Origin: Nocardia sp. NRRL S-836
GTDB lineage: Bacteria; Actinomycetota; Actinomycetes; Mycobacteriales; Pseudonocardiaceae
Assembly: GCF_001279525.1 (NCBI RefSeq)
Contig: NZ_LGDY01000001.1
Span: 62,001 to 126,000 of the forward strand
Direction of reading: 5' to 3'
DNA length: 64,000 nucleotides
The notes under the pieces are model-generated. The model worked only from the letters and a program-made list of their open reading frames with translations, did not search any database and was not told the origin of the DNA. Shown one piece after another: positions 1 through 9,272 of the stretch (within the stretch, counting starts at the first letter, position 1; each line of letters begins with the position of its first letter). Position numbers and translations under genes: made by a program.

Positions 1-37
1 ACACCGAGGCTACCTCGACTTAAGGGGGCGGGCAACG

Positions 38-613
38 GTGACCACCGGACGACGACCGCGCGCCGACGGGCGCCGCAACCGCGAGAACCTGCTCGCCGCG
101 GCCGACGCCGCGTTCGCCGAGCTGGGCACCGGCGCCTCGCTGGAGGGCATCGCCCGCCGCGCCGGCGTCGCGATCGGCACCCTCTACGGCCACTTCCCGC
201 ACCGCCGCGCCCTGGTCGGCGCTCTGCTGGCGCAGCGCAACGAGGAGCTCTTCGCCCGCGGCGAGGCGCTGCCGGCCACCGACCCGGCCGGTGCACTGCG
301 GCGGTGGATCGACCTGGTCGTCGCCCACGCCGCCACCTACCGGGGCCTCGCGGGCCTGCTCGCCGAAGGCGGCGACGACGAGCTGCACGACTCGTGCGTG
401 CGCATGACCGCCATCGGCCAGCGGCTGCTCGACCGCGCGGCCGAGGCCGGCGTCGTGCGGGCAGGGGTCAGCGGCGACGACGTGTTCGCGCTGGTCAACG
501 CCGCCGCCTGGACCCGCGAGCACACCGGCGCGGACCAGGCCGACCGGCTCGTCGACCTGGCCCTGCACGGACTGCTCAGTCGCCCGGGACGAACGGCACC
601 AGCACCACCGTGA
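38..613 (+). CDS. TetR/AcrR family transcriptional regulator
   Basis: One-component repressor of 191 residues. An N-terminal helix-turn-helix lies at about residues 12-58 (RENLLAAADAAFAELG, then the recognition segment GVAIGTLYGHFPHR). The C-terminal helical ligand domain is divergent and its ligand is unknown. The start is a GTG preceded by a purine-rich GGGGGCGGG stretch. A small inverted repeat, CGAGG-CTA-CCTCG at 5-17, sits just upstream and could be part of an operator, but the window edge cuts the region. The last 38 bp overlap the 3' end of the convergent phosphatase gene. The regulated gene is probably off the left edge. The family call is secure; the target is not known. Confidence 0.9.
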   Translation: MTTGRRPRADGRRNRENLLAAADAAFAELGTGASLEGIARRAGVAIGTLYGHFPHRRALVGALLAQRNEELFARGEALPATDPAGALRRWIDLVVAHAATYRGLAGLLAEGGDDELHDSCVRMTAIGQRLLDRAAEAGVVRAGVSGDDVFALVNAAAWTREHTGADQADRLVDLALHGLLSRPGRTAPAPP

Positions 614-1544
614 TGTTGTCGTGCCCACCGGCGTCCAGCGCGACCTTCACGAAGTCCTCCGGCCCGCACGGCAGCAGCGGCTGCAGGTCCTCCGGCTGCG
701 GCCGGTAGTTGTGCAGCCCGTCCGAGCACAGCAGGAACGTCCCCGCCGTGGCCGGCCGCAACGTCGCCACCTGCGGCACCACCGGGCCCGCGTCCGCGCC
801 GATCCACCGCGACAGCACGTGCGCGCGCCGGTCCGTGCGCGCCTGCTCCTCGGTCAGCACACCCTCGGCCACCAGCTGCGCCGCCCACGTGTCGTCCGCC
901 GTGAGCTGCGTGGAGCCCTCCCCGGCCAGCCAGTACGCGCGCGAGTCACCCACCCAGCCCACCGTCACCGACGACGGCGTGACCACCACCGCGACGAACG
1001 TGCACGACGGCGCCACACCCCGGCCACCGGACTCGACCGGCTCGATCTCGACCAGCTGCTCCACCGCCAGGCATGCCGCCGCCACCGCGTCCACCATCGC
1101 CTGCTCGGCGTCCGCGGACTCGATCAACGCGTTGAGCAGCACGTCCACCGCCGCGTCGGCAGCGGCCTGCGAGGCCTGCTCCGCGCGTTCGGACGACGCC
1201 ACCCCGTCGCACACCACCGCGGCCACACCCGCGCCCGCGACCTGGCCGAACGCCATCGAGTCCTCGTTGCGCGCCCGCCGCTTGCCCCGGTCGCTCACCC
1301 CCGACACCGCGCCGAGGGAGTACTCCACCCGGTCACGCGCCGAGGGCTGGTGACGCCCGCACTGGGTGCAGTAGTCCTCGTCGTCGATGTCGGGTGATCC
1401 GCACAGGATGCACGAAGCCTGCGCCGGACCGGTCGGTCCGCCGATGGGCGTGCGCCGCACCAGCAGGTTGCGGCCGCACGCCTCGCAGAACCGGTCCTCC
1501 GCGGCGATCGGGGCGAAGCAGTCCGGGCACTTCAGGGTGTCCAT
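576..1544 (-). CDS. PP2C-family Ser/Thr phosphatase with N-terminal double zinc ribbon
   Basis: Metal-dependent protein phosphatase, predicted to remove phosphate from Ser/Thr in the cytoplasm. Residues about 5-28 and 45-65 carry two CxxC...CxxC ribbons (CPDC/CEAC and CILC/CTQC). The PP2C fold follows, with SDRGKRRARNEDS, VVCDGVAS, VGWVGDSRAYW, LCSDGLHNY and GGHDNITVVLV supplying the usual metal-binding Asp residues. There is no membrane segment. The ATG at 1544 overlaps the pknG stop as TGATG, so translation is coupled; a TTG three bases upstream is the alternative start. The phosphatase is the last gene of the glnX-glnH-pknG operon, so it is a natural candidate to reverse PknG phosphorylation (inference). 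The ribbon pair resembles the Cys-rich module at the start of PknG itself. Confidence 0.93.
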   Translation of the reverse strand: MDTLKCPDCFAPIAAEDRFCEACGRNLLVRRTPIGGPTGPAQASCILCGSPDIDDEDYCTQCGRHQPSARDRVEYSLGAVSGVSDRGKRRARNEDSMAFGQVAGAGVAAVVCDGVASSERAEQASQAAADAAVDVLLNALIESADAEQAMVDAVAAACLAVEQLVEIEPVESGGRGVAPSCTFVAVVVTPSSVTVGWVGDSRAYWLAGEGSTQLTADDTWAAQLVAEGVLTEEQARTDRRAHVLSRWIGADAGPVVPQVATLRPATAGTFLLCSDGLHNYRPQPEDLQPLLPCGPEDFVKVALDAGGHDNITVVLVPFVPGD

Positions 1545-3667
1545 CAAACCAACGTCCTAGGCCTTACCGCGTTCGCGCGGTCCACCAATGCGATCCGTTC
1601 CTCCGGCGTGGCCGCGAACCGGGCCAGCGTGCGGTAGCGCCGCTCGAGACCCAGCCGAAGCTCGTGTTCGGAGAGTGCACAGTCCAGCACCTTGCCCTCG
1701 GCGGCCTGATTGCGGGTCACGTAGTGGAACGCCGCCTCCAGCACCTCGGCCGACAGCTGGGTGTGCGAGTGGACGTCGATGTCCAAGGCCCCCAACCGTT
1801 CCCCGGCCGCCACGAGGTCCTCCGCGGCGCAGTCGCCCAGCTGCGCGCGCACCGCGGCGATCTGCGCGGCCAGGTGCTGCGAGGAGGTGTCCGGCACCGC
1901 CAGCAGCACCCGCACCGCTTGCGCACGGTCACCACACGCCAGCAGCACCCGCGCCAGACCGAACGCCGCCGACACGTACGCGTGGTCGGTGCGCCACACC
2001 AGCTCGTACCACCGCGCCGCCGAGCGCAGGTCCCCGGTGGCCTCCGCGCACACCCCCAGCGCCAGCTTCGGCGCCGCCTCACCGGGCACCGCCGAGCACA
2101 CCGCGTCGAAGAACCCCAGCGCCTCGTCCGCGTGGCCGTCGGCCAGCGCCGCCAGCCCCCGGTACCAGTCGGGCCGCCAGTCCTCCGGGTCGACGTCCGG
2201 CTCGTCGAACAGCGACGGCGTCGTCAGCGCCTCCAGCTCCCGCAGCGCCGCCGCGGTGTCACCGGACTCGATCAGCACCCGCACGATGCGGAACCGCACC
2301 TCCACCGTGTACTCCGGTGCCTTGCGCAGCCCCGCCGGGTCCGACGTCGTCGCCGTCGCCAGCCACGAGGCCGCCGCGTCGGAGGTGCTCACGCTCGGCG
2401 CCGGCAACGCCGAGGCCACCTCCCGCAGGTCCAGGCCCCCCTCGACGCCGAAGCGGCGCCGTTCCGGCGTGAACTGCCGCGACATGCCCGGCCGCTGCAC
2501 GCCGTCCTCGATCGCCAGCACCTCGCGCAGCACACCGGTGAGCTGCTCGGCCATGTCCTCGGCGGTGCAGAACCGCAGCTCCGGGTTCGGGTTCGTCGCG
2601 CGCAGCAGCAGCCGGTGGAACGAGGAGAACCGCGCCAGCAGCGGCTCCTCGTCGGCGGTGGGCAACCGGTCCTTGTAGCGGCCGCGGAAGTCGAACGGGA
2701 AGCTCATCACCGCCAGCGCCCTGCCGACGGTGTAGATGTCGGAGAACACCGACGGCCCGATCGTGCCGATCTCCGGCGCCTGGTAGCCGACCGTGCCGTA
2801 GATCGGCGAGTGGTGGTCGTCGACGCGGCGCACCGCGCCCAGGTCGATCAGCTTGAGCTGCTCCTCGGTGTGGATCATGTTGTCCGGCTTGAAGTCGCAG
2901 TACAGCAGCCCCACACCGTGCAGGTAGCCCAGCGCCGGCAGGATCTCCAGCACGTACGCGATCGCCTGCGCCAGCGGCAACACCTCGTCGCCGCGGCCCT
3001 CCCGGCGGCTGCGCGTGATCATCTCCTTGATCGACTCGCCGCCGACGTACTCCATCACGATGTACTCGACGAGGCTGCCGGTCTCCCGGTCCGCGTGCCG
3101 GATGAAGTTGTGGATCTTCACGATGTTCGGGTGCTCGACCTCGGCCAGGAACCGCCGCTCCGCCAGCGCCGCCGCCATCGCGTCGGCGTCACCGGAGTCG
3201 AGCAGGCCCTTGAGCACCACCCACCGGTCGCTCACCGCGTGGTCGAGCGCCAGGTACAGCCACCCCAGGCCGCCGTGCGCCAGACACCCCAGCACCTCGT
3301 ACTGGTCGTGCAGCACCTCACCGGGCGCGAGCTTGGGCGTGAAGGAGTAGCGGTGACCGCACTGCGGGCAGAATCCCTCCACCCGGCCCGGCTTGCCGTC
3401 CCTGGCCCGGCCGACCTCCTTGCCGCACCGCGAGCAGAACCGCTTCGCCTCCGGCACCTCCGGGTCGGGCAGCACGGCGGTCTTCGGGTCGCGGTAGGGC
3501 ACCCGCGGCACCTCCACCAGCCCCGCGCCCAACCGGCCCCGGCTCGTCGACCGCGCCGAGGCACGCCGCGACCGGCCCGACCCCGTCGCCGGCTGCGACA
3601 CCGACCACGGCGCCGTCCCGGGAGAGGTCGCGGGCCCGGTCACCGGCAGGTCCAGCTCCTCGCTCAT
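1544..3667 (-). CDS. pknG: Serine/threonine-protein kinase PknG
   Basis: Soluble 707-residue kinase; the mycobacterial homologue is about 750. An unstructured N-terminus (1-70) leads to a rubredoxin-like module with C78xxC81 and C100xxC103. The kinase domain (about 122-390) has the glycine loop LAHGGLGWLY, the ATP-anchoring Lys in VVLKG (K153), the PknG-type catalytic loop YCDFKPDN (D258, no HRD arginine) and the DLG metal motif (D275). A TPR-like helical tail fills about 440-690. In mycobacteria PknG phosphorylates GarA to control the TCA cycle and glutamate metabolism in response to amino-acid supply. Gene order glnX, glnH, pknG matches that of mycobacteria, which makes the assignment strong. 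It starts 12 bp after glnH and its stop is coupled to the downstream phosphatase. Confidence 0.97.
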   Translation of the reverse strand: MSEELDLPVTGPATSPGTAPWSVSQPATGSGRSRRASARSTSRGRLGAGLVEVPRVPYRDPKTAVLPDPEVPEAKRFCSRCGKEVGRARDGKPGRVEGFCPQCGHRYSFTPKLAPGEVLHDQYEVLGCLAHGGLGWLYLALDHAVSDRWVVLKGLLDSGDADAMAAALAERRFLAEVEHPNIVKIHNFIRHADRETGSLVEYIVMEYVGGESIKEMITRSRREGRGDEVLPLAQAIAYVLEILPALGYLHGVGLLYCDFKPDNMIHTEEQLKLIDLGAVRRVDDHHSPIYGTVGYQAPEIGTIGPSVFSDIYTVGRALAVMSFPFDFRGRYKDRLPTADEEPLLARFSSFHRLLLRATNPNPELRFCTAEDMAEQLTGVLREVLAIEDGVQRPGMSRQFTPERRRFGVEGGLDLREVASALPAPSVSTSDAAASWLATATTSDPAGLRKAPEYTVEVRFRIVRVLIESGDTAAALRELEALTTPSLFDEPDVDPEDWRPDWYRGLAALADGHADEALGFFDAVCSAVPGEAAPKLALGVCAEATGDLRSAARWYELVWRTDHAYVSAAFGLARVLLACGDRAQAVRVLLAVPDTSSQHLAAQIAAVRAQLGDCAAEDLVAAGERLGALDIDVHSHTQLSAEVLEAAFHYVTRNQAAEGKVLDCALSEHELRLGLERRYRTLARFAATPEERIALVDRANAVRPRTLV

Positions 3668-3679
3668 CGCCGCCCCCTT

Positions 3680-4636
3680 TCAGTCCCGATAACGCGCGAC
3701 CGGCGGCTGCGGTGCCGGCCCCAGCGTGCCCAGCCACCGCCGGTAGGTCTCCGCCCACGTGCCGTCGGCGCGCATGCGCTCCAGCACCCCGTTGACGAAC
3801 CGCACCAGGTCCTCCTGCCCCTTGGGCACCCCGATCCCGTAGGACTCGTCGGTGAACCGCGCCCCCACCACCTCGGTGTACGGGTCCTGCGCGGCCAGAC
3901 CGGCCAGGATCGTGTCGTCGGTGGAGATCGCGTCCACCTGCCCCTGCTGCAGCATCACCAGGCAGTCCGTCCAGTTCGGCACCGACACCAGCGTGCGCGC
4001 CCTGCCCACCACGTTGCCCAGCGAGGTCGACCCGGACGCCACGCACACCTTCTTGTCACCCAGCGCGTCGACACCGGCGATGCCGGCGTTGCGGCGCACC
4101 AGCACCCGCTGCCCCGCCTGGTAGTACACCGCCGAGAAGTCGACATCCTTGAGCCGCTCGCAGGTGATCGTCATCGTCCTGGCCACCACGTCGACCTCGC
4201 CGCGCTGCAGCACCCCGATCCGTTCCGCGGCCGTGACCACCTTGAACTGCACCTTCGTCGCGTCGCCGAAGATCGCCCGCGCGATCTGGCGGGCCACGTC
4301 GACGTCGAAGCCCTCGATCTCGCCGGTGAACGAGTTGCGGAACCCCATCAGGTACGAGTTCTGGTCCACCCCGGCGATCAGGCGGCCGCGCTGGAGGATG
4401 CGGTCCATGGCCGACCCCGCCGGCATCTGCCCGGCAGGCGGCAGCGGGCCGGGACGCAGGCTCGCCGTGGCGTCACACCGCGGCGCCGGACCGGGGGAGG
4501 TCGTCGGCGCGGCCGTCACCGTGCTCGCACCCGCCGGCACCGGAACCGGCGCCTCCCTCGGGATCACCTCGCTGGGGACCGGCCCGCTCGTGCAGGCACC
4601 CACCAGCAGGACCGCCGCGAGCACCAGCCGCCTCAT
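3680..4636 (-). CDS. glnH: Solute-binding lipoprotein GlnH of the PknG pathway
   Basis: Family 3 extracellular solute-binding protein, 318 residues. The N-terminus MRRLVLAAVLLVGAC is a lipoprotein signal peptide with lipobox VGAC, so the protein should be anchored outside the membrane. The mature part has the family features (SAMDRILQRGRLIAGVDQ, SFTGEIEGFDVDVARQIA, GEVDVVARTMTIT, TDDTILAGLAAQ). In mycobacteria GlnH binds Asp/Glu and passes the signal to GlnX and then PknG. I chose ATG 4636 rather than an upstream in-frame start. It forms an ATGA overlap with the glnX stop and places the signal peptide at the N-terminus. Confidence 0.94.
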   Translation of the reverse strand: MRRLVLAAVLLVGACTSGPVPSEVIPREAPVPVPAGASTVTAAPTTSPGPAPRCDATASLRPGPLPPAGQMPAGSAMDRILQRGRLIAGVDQNSYLMGFRNSFTGEIEGFDVDVARQIARAIFGDATKVQFKVVTAAERIGVLQRGEVDVVARTMTITCERLKDVDFSAVYYQAGQRVLVRRNAGIAGVDALGDKKVCVASGSTSLGNVVGRARTLVSVPNWTDCLVMLQQGQVDAISTDDTILAGLAAQDPYTEVVGARFTDESYGIGVPKGQEDLVRFVNGVLERMRADGTWAETYRRWLGTLGPAPQPPVARYRD

Positions 4637-5871
4637 CGGTACTCCTTGAGCCGCTGCCACAGACCCGCCGTCGACCCGGCCGCGCTGATCAGCGACAGCA
4701 CCAGCAACCCCACGACCGTGCCCGCCAGCGTCGAACGCGCCACCGCCACCTCGTCGCTGAAGTCCTGCCTGGCCTCACCGATCGCCCGCACCAGCGCCTG
4801 GTCCAGCGAGTCGAAGAACGAGTTGTCGATCAGCTTCACCGCCTCGGCGTACTGCCCGGCGTCGTCGGCCTCCCGGATCCGCCGGTGCACCTGCTGCCAC
4901 TGCGCGAACGCCTGCCTGGCCTCGTCCACCGCACCACCGTCACCGGGACGCGCCTGCTCCAGGAGCCCCTTGAGGCGGTCGGAGGTCTCCACGAAGCTCT
5001 TCTCGTACGTCTGCCCGGCACCGCGCGCCACCAGCGTGAGCGTCTCGTCGCCGCGCGCGGTCAGCGTCGCGATCCGCGCCCGCGCCAGCACGTCGACCTG
5101 CTGCGAGGCCGTGCGGCTGTCGCCGACGTCCCGCATGACCAGCACCGACACCGTCGTCACCCACAGCAGCGACAGCACCGCCGCGGCCGTGGCGACCAGC
5201 AGGCCGATGTTGAGCACCCGGTTGGTCTTGCGGGTCAGGTACCGCTGGGTCAGCAGCAACGCGATCACGAACGCCAGCGCGATGAGCACCTCGCCGACGG
5301 GGAACCGCGCCTCGTCCTGCGCCTGCGTCACCCGGCCCGTCTCCGCCCGGTACAGCTCCTGCGCGGCCGGCAGCAGCTCGGTGCGCATCAGGTTCGACGC
5401 CTCCCGCAGGTAGGCGGCACCGACCGGGTAGCCCTGGCGGTTGTTGCTGCGCGCGGTCTCGATCAGCCCCGTGTAGACCGGCAGCTGCGCGGCCAGGTTC
5501 GCGGTGAGCTCGGGGGAGGAGGCCGTCGCCACCGACAGCGCCGCCTGGGCCTGCGCGATGTCCTTCTCGTAGCGCTCCCGCAGCCGCGCCGGCTCCAGCC
5601 CGCCGGACAGGAACGCGCTCGCCGCCGTGGCGTCCGCGTCCTGCAACGCCCGGTAGACCTCCTGCGCGGCGTGCGAGAGCGGCTCGGACTGGGTGGACAG
5701 GTCCTCGAGCGCCTGCGAGTGCCGCACCACGCTGTAGGTGGTCAGCGCGCCGCTGGTCAGACTCGCCAGCACCAGCAGCAGGATGATCAGGCTCAACCGC
5801 CCCGGCGTCGACCGCGCGAGACCGGTGACCCGGCGCACGAGCGCCTGCCGGGGGTGCGCGTCGATCACCAC
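4633..5871 (-). CDS. glnX: GlnX-like four-TM membrane signalling protein
   Basis: 412-residue membrane protein. Hydrophobic segments are visible near residues 25-47, 195-212, 222-245 and 383-402. The first two flank an extracytoplasmic helical region (about 48-190), and a second helical region lies between TM3 and TM4. This is the topology of the mycobacterial transmembrane protein that links periplasmic GlnH to cytoplasmic PknG. A GTG start is preceded by GGAGGG at a good distance. It is the promoter-proximal gene of the four-gene operon, and its stop overlaps the glnH start as ATGA. Identification rests on topology and gene order more than on a catalytic motif. Confidence 0.88.
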   Translation of the reverse strand: MVIDAHPRQALVRRVTGLARSTPGRLSLIILLLVLASLTSGALTTYSVVRHSQALEDLSTQSEPLSHAAQEVYRALQDADATAASAFLSGGLEPARLRERYEKDIAQAQAALSVATASSPELTANLAAQLPVYTGLIETARSNNRQGYPVGAAYLREASNLMRTELLPAAQELYRAETGRVTQAQDEARFPVGEVLIALAFVIALLLTQRYLTRKTNRVLNIGLLVATAAAVLSLLWVTTVSVLVMRDVGDSRTASQQVDVLARARIATLTARGDETLTLVARGAGQTYEKSFVETSDRLKGLLEQARPGDGGAVDEARQAFAQWQQVHRRIREADDAGQYAEAVKLIDNSFFDSLDQALVRAIGEARQDFSDEVAVARSTLAGTVVGLLVLSLISAAGSTAGLWQRLKEYR

Positions 5872-6135
5872 GATCTGCCCTCCTGCGGCGGTGCCTGCTC
5901 CACGGCCCGGCCACCCATCCGTTGATCGTCACCACGCCGCGTGGCGTAACTGTAGGCACCTCGTCCACACGGCGCGGGAATTCACCGCTCATCGGTGCAG
6001 CTGTCACCAGGCCGTAACCGCGGAGATCACCCACCGGGCCCGACGTGCGGCGCAGACGCGCTGGTCAGAGCGTTGCCGGCCGGGTTCCGCGCGGGTCTGC
6101 CACCGTGCGGGTGCCGACACGCCGGACAGCCGCGC
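5872..6135. other. Intergenic region upstream of the glnX operon
   Basis: 264 bp between the glnX start and the stop of the minus-strand TetR gene. No convincing ORF is present on either strand. It must contain the promoter of the glnX-glnH-pknG-PP2C operon and the end of the TetR transcript. I see no strong terminator hairpin and could not fix a promoter with confidence. Confidence 0.6.
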
Positions 6136-6903
6136 TCACGCTCCCTGGCGTGCGGCGACCAGCTTCGCCACCCCGTCGAGGATCATCTCCAGGCCGAAGT
6201 CGAACGAGTGCTCCGGGCTGTACGCGCTCTGGTGCTGCTCACCCACCGCGCCGCCGACCCGCGCGGCGACCGGGTAGCGGGCCGGGTCGAACACCGTCAT
6301 CAGCACCGGCGCCGCCGCGTCCCACCACTGCCGGTCGGTCAGCCCGGTCTCCTTCTCGGTCAGCGCCGCCGCCGTCAGCCCGCGCGCCGAGTTCTGCACG
6401 TGGCCGAGCACCAGGTTCAGCACCGAGTCCATCTCCACGTCGGACAGGCCGATGCCCTCCAGCCCCCGCAGCTCGAAGTCGTACTTCGCCGCCACCTGCG
6501 GGCCCAGCACCGTGCGCGAGGGCGCCACCTGCAGCAACCACGGGTGCCGCCGGTGCAGCGCCAGGTTCTCCCGCGCCACGTACACCAGGTGCGCCCGCCA
6601 GCCCTCGCTCGCCTCGCGGCCGGTGGTCTGCTGCACGGTGTCGACCATGACGTCGATCAGCTCGCCCTTGCCGGGCACGTAGGTGTAGAGCGACATCGTG
6701 CCCACACCCAGCGCCTCGGCCACGCGGCGCATCGACAACGCCCGCAGGCCCTCGGCGTCGGCCAGGGCGATACCCGCCTGCACAATCCGGTCCACGCTCA
6801 GGTCCGGCTTGCCCCTGCGGCTGGTCCGCTCCTGGGTGCGCCACAGCAACGCCAGCGTCCGCGCCGGGTCACCGCTGCCCGTGTGTTCGATCACGACGGC
6901 CAC
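6136..6903 (-). CDS. TetR-family regulator (TetR_C long type), divergent from SNF2 operon
   Basis: Repressor of about 255 residues with a conserved leader (GSGDPARTLALLWR) before the helix-turn-helix. The recognition region is RRVAEALGVGTMSLYTYVPGK. The C-terminal domain is of the long type seen in tetracycline-repressor-like proteins. The start is uncertain: GTG at 6903 or GTG at 6894, since neither has a Shine-Dalgarno sequence and upstream codons run through the operator. It is a paralogue of the regulator at 21260, with similar leader and domain plan, and both genes are preceded by the same CCGTA-N5-TACGG palindrome. Divergent from the SNF2 helicase gene, which it probably represses along with itself. 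Confidence 0.9.
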   Translation of the reverse strand: MAVVIEHTGSGDPARTLALLWRTQERTSRRGKPDLSVDRIVQAGIALADAEGLRALSMRRVAEALGVGTMSLYTYVPGKGELIDVMVDTVQQTTGREASEGWRAHLVYVARENLALHRRHPWLLQVAPSRTVLGPQVAAKYDFELRGLEGIGLSDVEMDSVLNLVLGHVQNSARGLTAAALTEKETGLTDRQWWDAAAPVLMTVFDPARYPVAARVGGAVGEQHQSAYSPEHSFDFGLEMILDGVAKLVAARQGA

Positions 6904-6909
6904 ACTACC

Positions 6910-6930
6910 GTACCGTATGCTGTACGGTAC
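6910..6930. promoter_or_regulatory. Probable TetR operator between divergent genes
   Basis: A perfect 8+8 inverted repeat, GTACCGTA-N5-TACGGTAC, fills the gap between the TetR gene and the SNF2 gene. A TACGGT hexamer (6923-6928) inside the right arm fits TANNNT and ends 7 nt before the helicase ATG, so the operator overlaps the likely -10 box of a leaderless transcript. The core CCGTA-N5-TACGG also precedes the paralogous TetR gene at 21260. Confidence 0.75.
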
Positions 6931-6935
6931 AGGGT

Positions 6936-9272
6936 ATGTTCGCGCCTGCCGACCCACCCCGTCTCGGTCAGCTCGACGGAAAACCCCTGCTCGAAAGCCT
7001 GCCAGCGGTGCTGGGCCGGGACGACTACTGGGCAGTGGCCGCCGCGACCGCGCTGACCCTCGTCGCCCGTGGCCGGATCGTGCCGGGCGTGAGCGCCGCG
7101 GGCTGTGACACGTGGCGGATCGGGCCGCTCGACCACGCCGACGAGCTGCACCTGCGCGCGTTGGCCGCGCACGGGTCCTACGAGCAACTACGGGCGTTCA
7201 TGGACGCGATCGCGGACGCCCTGCCCCGCGACTGGGCCGACGAGACCGGCGCACGACCGTTCGCGGCGGTGCGGCCGTGCTCCGTGCCGGAGCTCAAGGC
7301 GTGGGCCGACGAGCAGATCACCCTCTCCCTGCGCGTCGACCTCGACCTCCGCGCGACCGTGCAGGTCCGCGCGGTCACCGACGCCCACCCGCAGGACGTC
7401 GCCGGATCCGGCCGCGAGCTCGACGTGCTGCGGGCGATCCGGCGGTCGAGCTGGGCGCCGCTGCACCGGCTGCTCGACCAGGCCAGCCCGCACCACCTCG
7501 ACCTCACCGACGACGACGTCGCCTCGCTGCTCGACAGCGACGTCGAGGTCCACTGGCCCAGGGAGCTCAACACCACGCTCGGCGCCAAGGCGGTCATCGG
7601 CGAACCCAGTGGGCAGTTCGGCGCCGGCGAGCTGCTGACGTTCGACTGGCAGCTCGCACTGGGCGGCGACCCGCTGACCCAGGCCGAGATGGACCTCATC
7701 GCCGAAGCCAGCCGCCCCGTCGTGCGGCTGCGCGACCAGTGGGTGCTCCTGGACCCGAGGCTCGCGCGCAAGGCCCGGCAGCGACTCGCCCCGATCTCCG
7801 CCGTACAGGCCGTCACCGCCGCCCTCACCGGGGTCGCGGTGATCGACGGCGACCGCGTCGAGGTCGCCCCGCACTCCCTCGCCAGGACCATCACGCACAT
7901 CCCCGAGATTCCGCAGCCACCCGCGCTGCGAGCGACCCTGCGCGACTACCAGCTGCACGGCCTGCGCTGGCTCGCCCACCTGACCTCGCTCGGCTTGGGC
8001 GCCTGCCTGGCCGACGACATGGGCCTGGGCAAGACCATCACGCTCATCGCACTGCACCTGCACAAAGCCCTCGACGCGCCCACGCTGGTCGTCTGCCCGG
8101 CGTCGCTGCTGGGCAACTGGGAACGCGAGATCCACCGGTTCGCACCCGGCGTGCCGGTGACCCGCTACCACGGTCCACACCGGACCCTGCCCGCCGACGG
8201 CGTCGTGCTCACCACCTACGGCACCATGCGCCTGGACGTGGACGCGCTGCGCGAGCACACGTGGGGCATGGTCGTCGCCGACGAGGCCCAGCACGTCAAG
8301 AACCCGCACTCCGGCACCGCCACGGCGTTGCGCGCCATCCCCGCGCAGGCCCGCGTGGCGTTGTCCGGCACGCCGGTGGAGAACTCGCTGTCGGAGCTGT
8401 GGTCCATCCTGGACTGGACGACACCGGGCCTGCTGGGCACGCACCGCGCGTTCCGCGCCCGCTGGCCCGAACCCGACGACACGCTGGTCCGCGTCGTGCG
8501 GCCGTTCCTGCTGCGCCGCCGCAAGTCCGACCCCGGCGTCGCACCCGAGCTGCCCCCGAAGACCGAGACCGACCTGCCCGTCCCGCTCACCACCGACCAG
8601 GCCGCCCTGTACGAGGCGCTGACCCGCGAGACGCTCGACCGCATCGCCGCCGCCGACGGCATGGCCCGCAGGGGACTGGTGCTCAAGCTGCTCACCGGGC
8701 TCAAGCAGATCTGCAACCACCCGTCGCACTACCTCGGCCACGACACGCTGCGCGGCACCTCGGGCAAGCTCGACCTGCTCGACGAGCTGCTCGGCACCAT
8801 CCTCGCCGAGGACGGCTCCGTGCTCATCTTCACCCAGTACGTCGCCATGGCCCGCCTGCTGGAACAGCACGTGAAGGCACCCACCCGGTTCCTGCACGGC
8901 GGCACGCCCGTGGCCCAGCGCGAGCGGATGGTCGAGGACTTCCAGGCCGGCCGCGCCCCGGTGTTCCTGTTGTCGCTCAAGGCCGCCGGCACCGGCCTCA
9001 ACCTCACCCGCGCCGACCACGTGATCCACTTCGACCGCTGGTGGAACCCCGCCGTGGAGGACCAGGCCACCGACCGCGCCTACCGCATCGGCCAGATCCG
9101 GCCCGTGCAGGTCCACAAGCTCGTCACCGAGGGCACCGTCGAGGAACGCATCGCCGCGCTGCTGGCCGAGAAGCGCTCCCTGGCCGACGCCGTGCTCACC
9201 GCGGGCGAGTCCGCCTTCACCGAACTGACCGACGCGGAGCTCGCCGAGCTCGTGCAGCTGAGGAGCACCTGA
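6936..9272 (+). CDS. SNF2-family DEAD/DEAH-like DNA translocase
   Basis: 778-residue Swi2/Snf2 ATPase. The N-terminal about 300 residues form the SNF2-associated region usual in bacterial members. The helicase core has Walker A LADDMGLGKT (K366), motif II VADEAQHVKN (D449), SGTPVENSLSELW, the second RecA lobe with LIFTQYVAMARLLEQ, SLKAAGTGLNL, HFDRWWNPAVEDQATDRAYRIGQ. It should use ATP hydrolysis to move on double-stranded DNA and remodel protein-DNA complexes. The ATG lies only 5 bp from the operator and no ribosome site fits, so the mRNA may be leaderless. The stop overlaps the SWIM gene start (TGATG). Pairing of such ATPases with SWIM zinc-finger proteins is common in actinobacteria. Confidence 0.95.
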   Translation: MFAPADPPRLGQLDGKPLLESLPAVLGRDDYWAVAAATALTLVARGRIVPGVSAAGCDTWRIGPLDHADELHLRALAAHGSYEQLRAFMDAIADALPRDWADETGARPFAAVRPCSVPELKAWADEQITLSLRVDLDLRATVQVRAVTDAHPQDVAGSGRELDVLRAIRRSSWAPLHRLLDQASPHHLDLTDDDVASLLDSDVEVHWPRELNTTLGAKAVIGEPSGQFGAGELLTFDWQLALGGDPLTQAEMDLIAEASRPVVRLRDQWVLLDPRLARKARQRLAPISAVQAVTAALTGVAVIDGDRVEVAPHSLARTITHIPEIPQPPALRATLRDYQLHGLRWLAHLTSLGLGACLADDMGLGKTITLIALHLHKALDAPTLVVCPASLLGNWEREIHRFAPGVPVTRYHGPHRTLPADGVVLTTYGTMRLDVDALREHTWGMVVADEAQHVKNPHSGTATALRAIPAQARVALSGTPVENSLSELWSILDWTTPGLLGTHRAFRARWPEPDDTLVRVVRPFLLRRRKSDPGVAPELPPKTETDLPVPLTTDQAALYEALTRETLDRIAAADGMARRGLVLKLLTGLKQICNHPSHYLGHDTLRGTSGKLDLLDELLGTILAEDGSVLIFTQYVAMARLLEQHVKAPTRFLHGGTPVAQRERMVEDFQAGRAPVFLLSLKAAGTGLNLTRADHVIHFDRWWNPAVEDQATDRAYRIGQIRPVQVHKLVTEGTVEERIAALLAEKRSLADAVLTAGESAFTELTDAELAELVQLRST

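Noticed and set aside
1394..5413. 1339-codon open frame on the plus strand
   Set aside because: It lies entirely opposite the PknG operon, is Arg/His/Pro-rich and has no domain; it is a GC-bias shadow.
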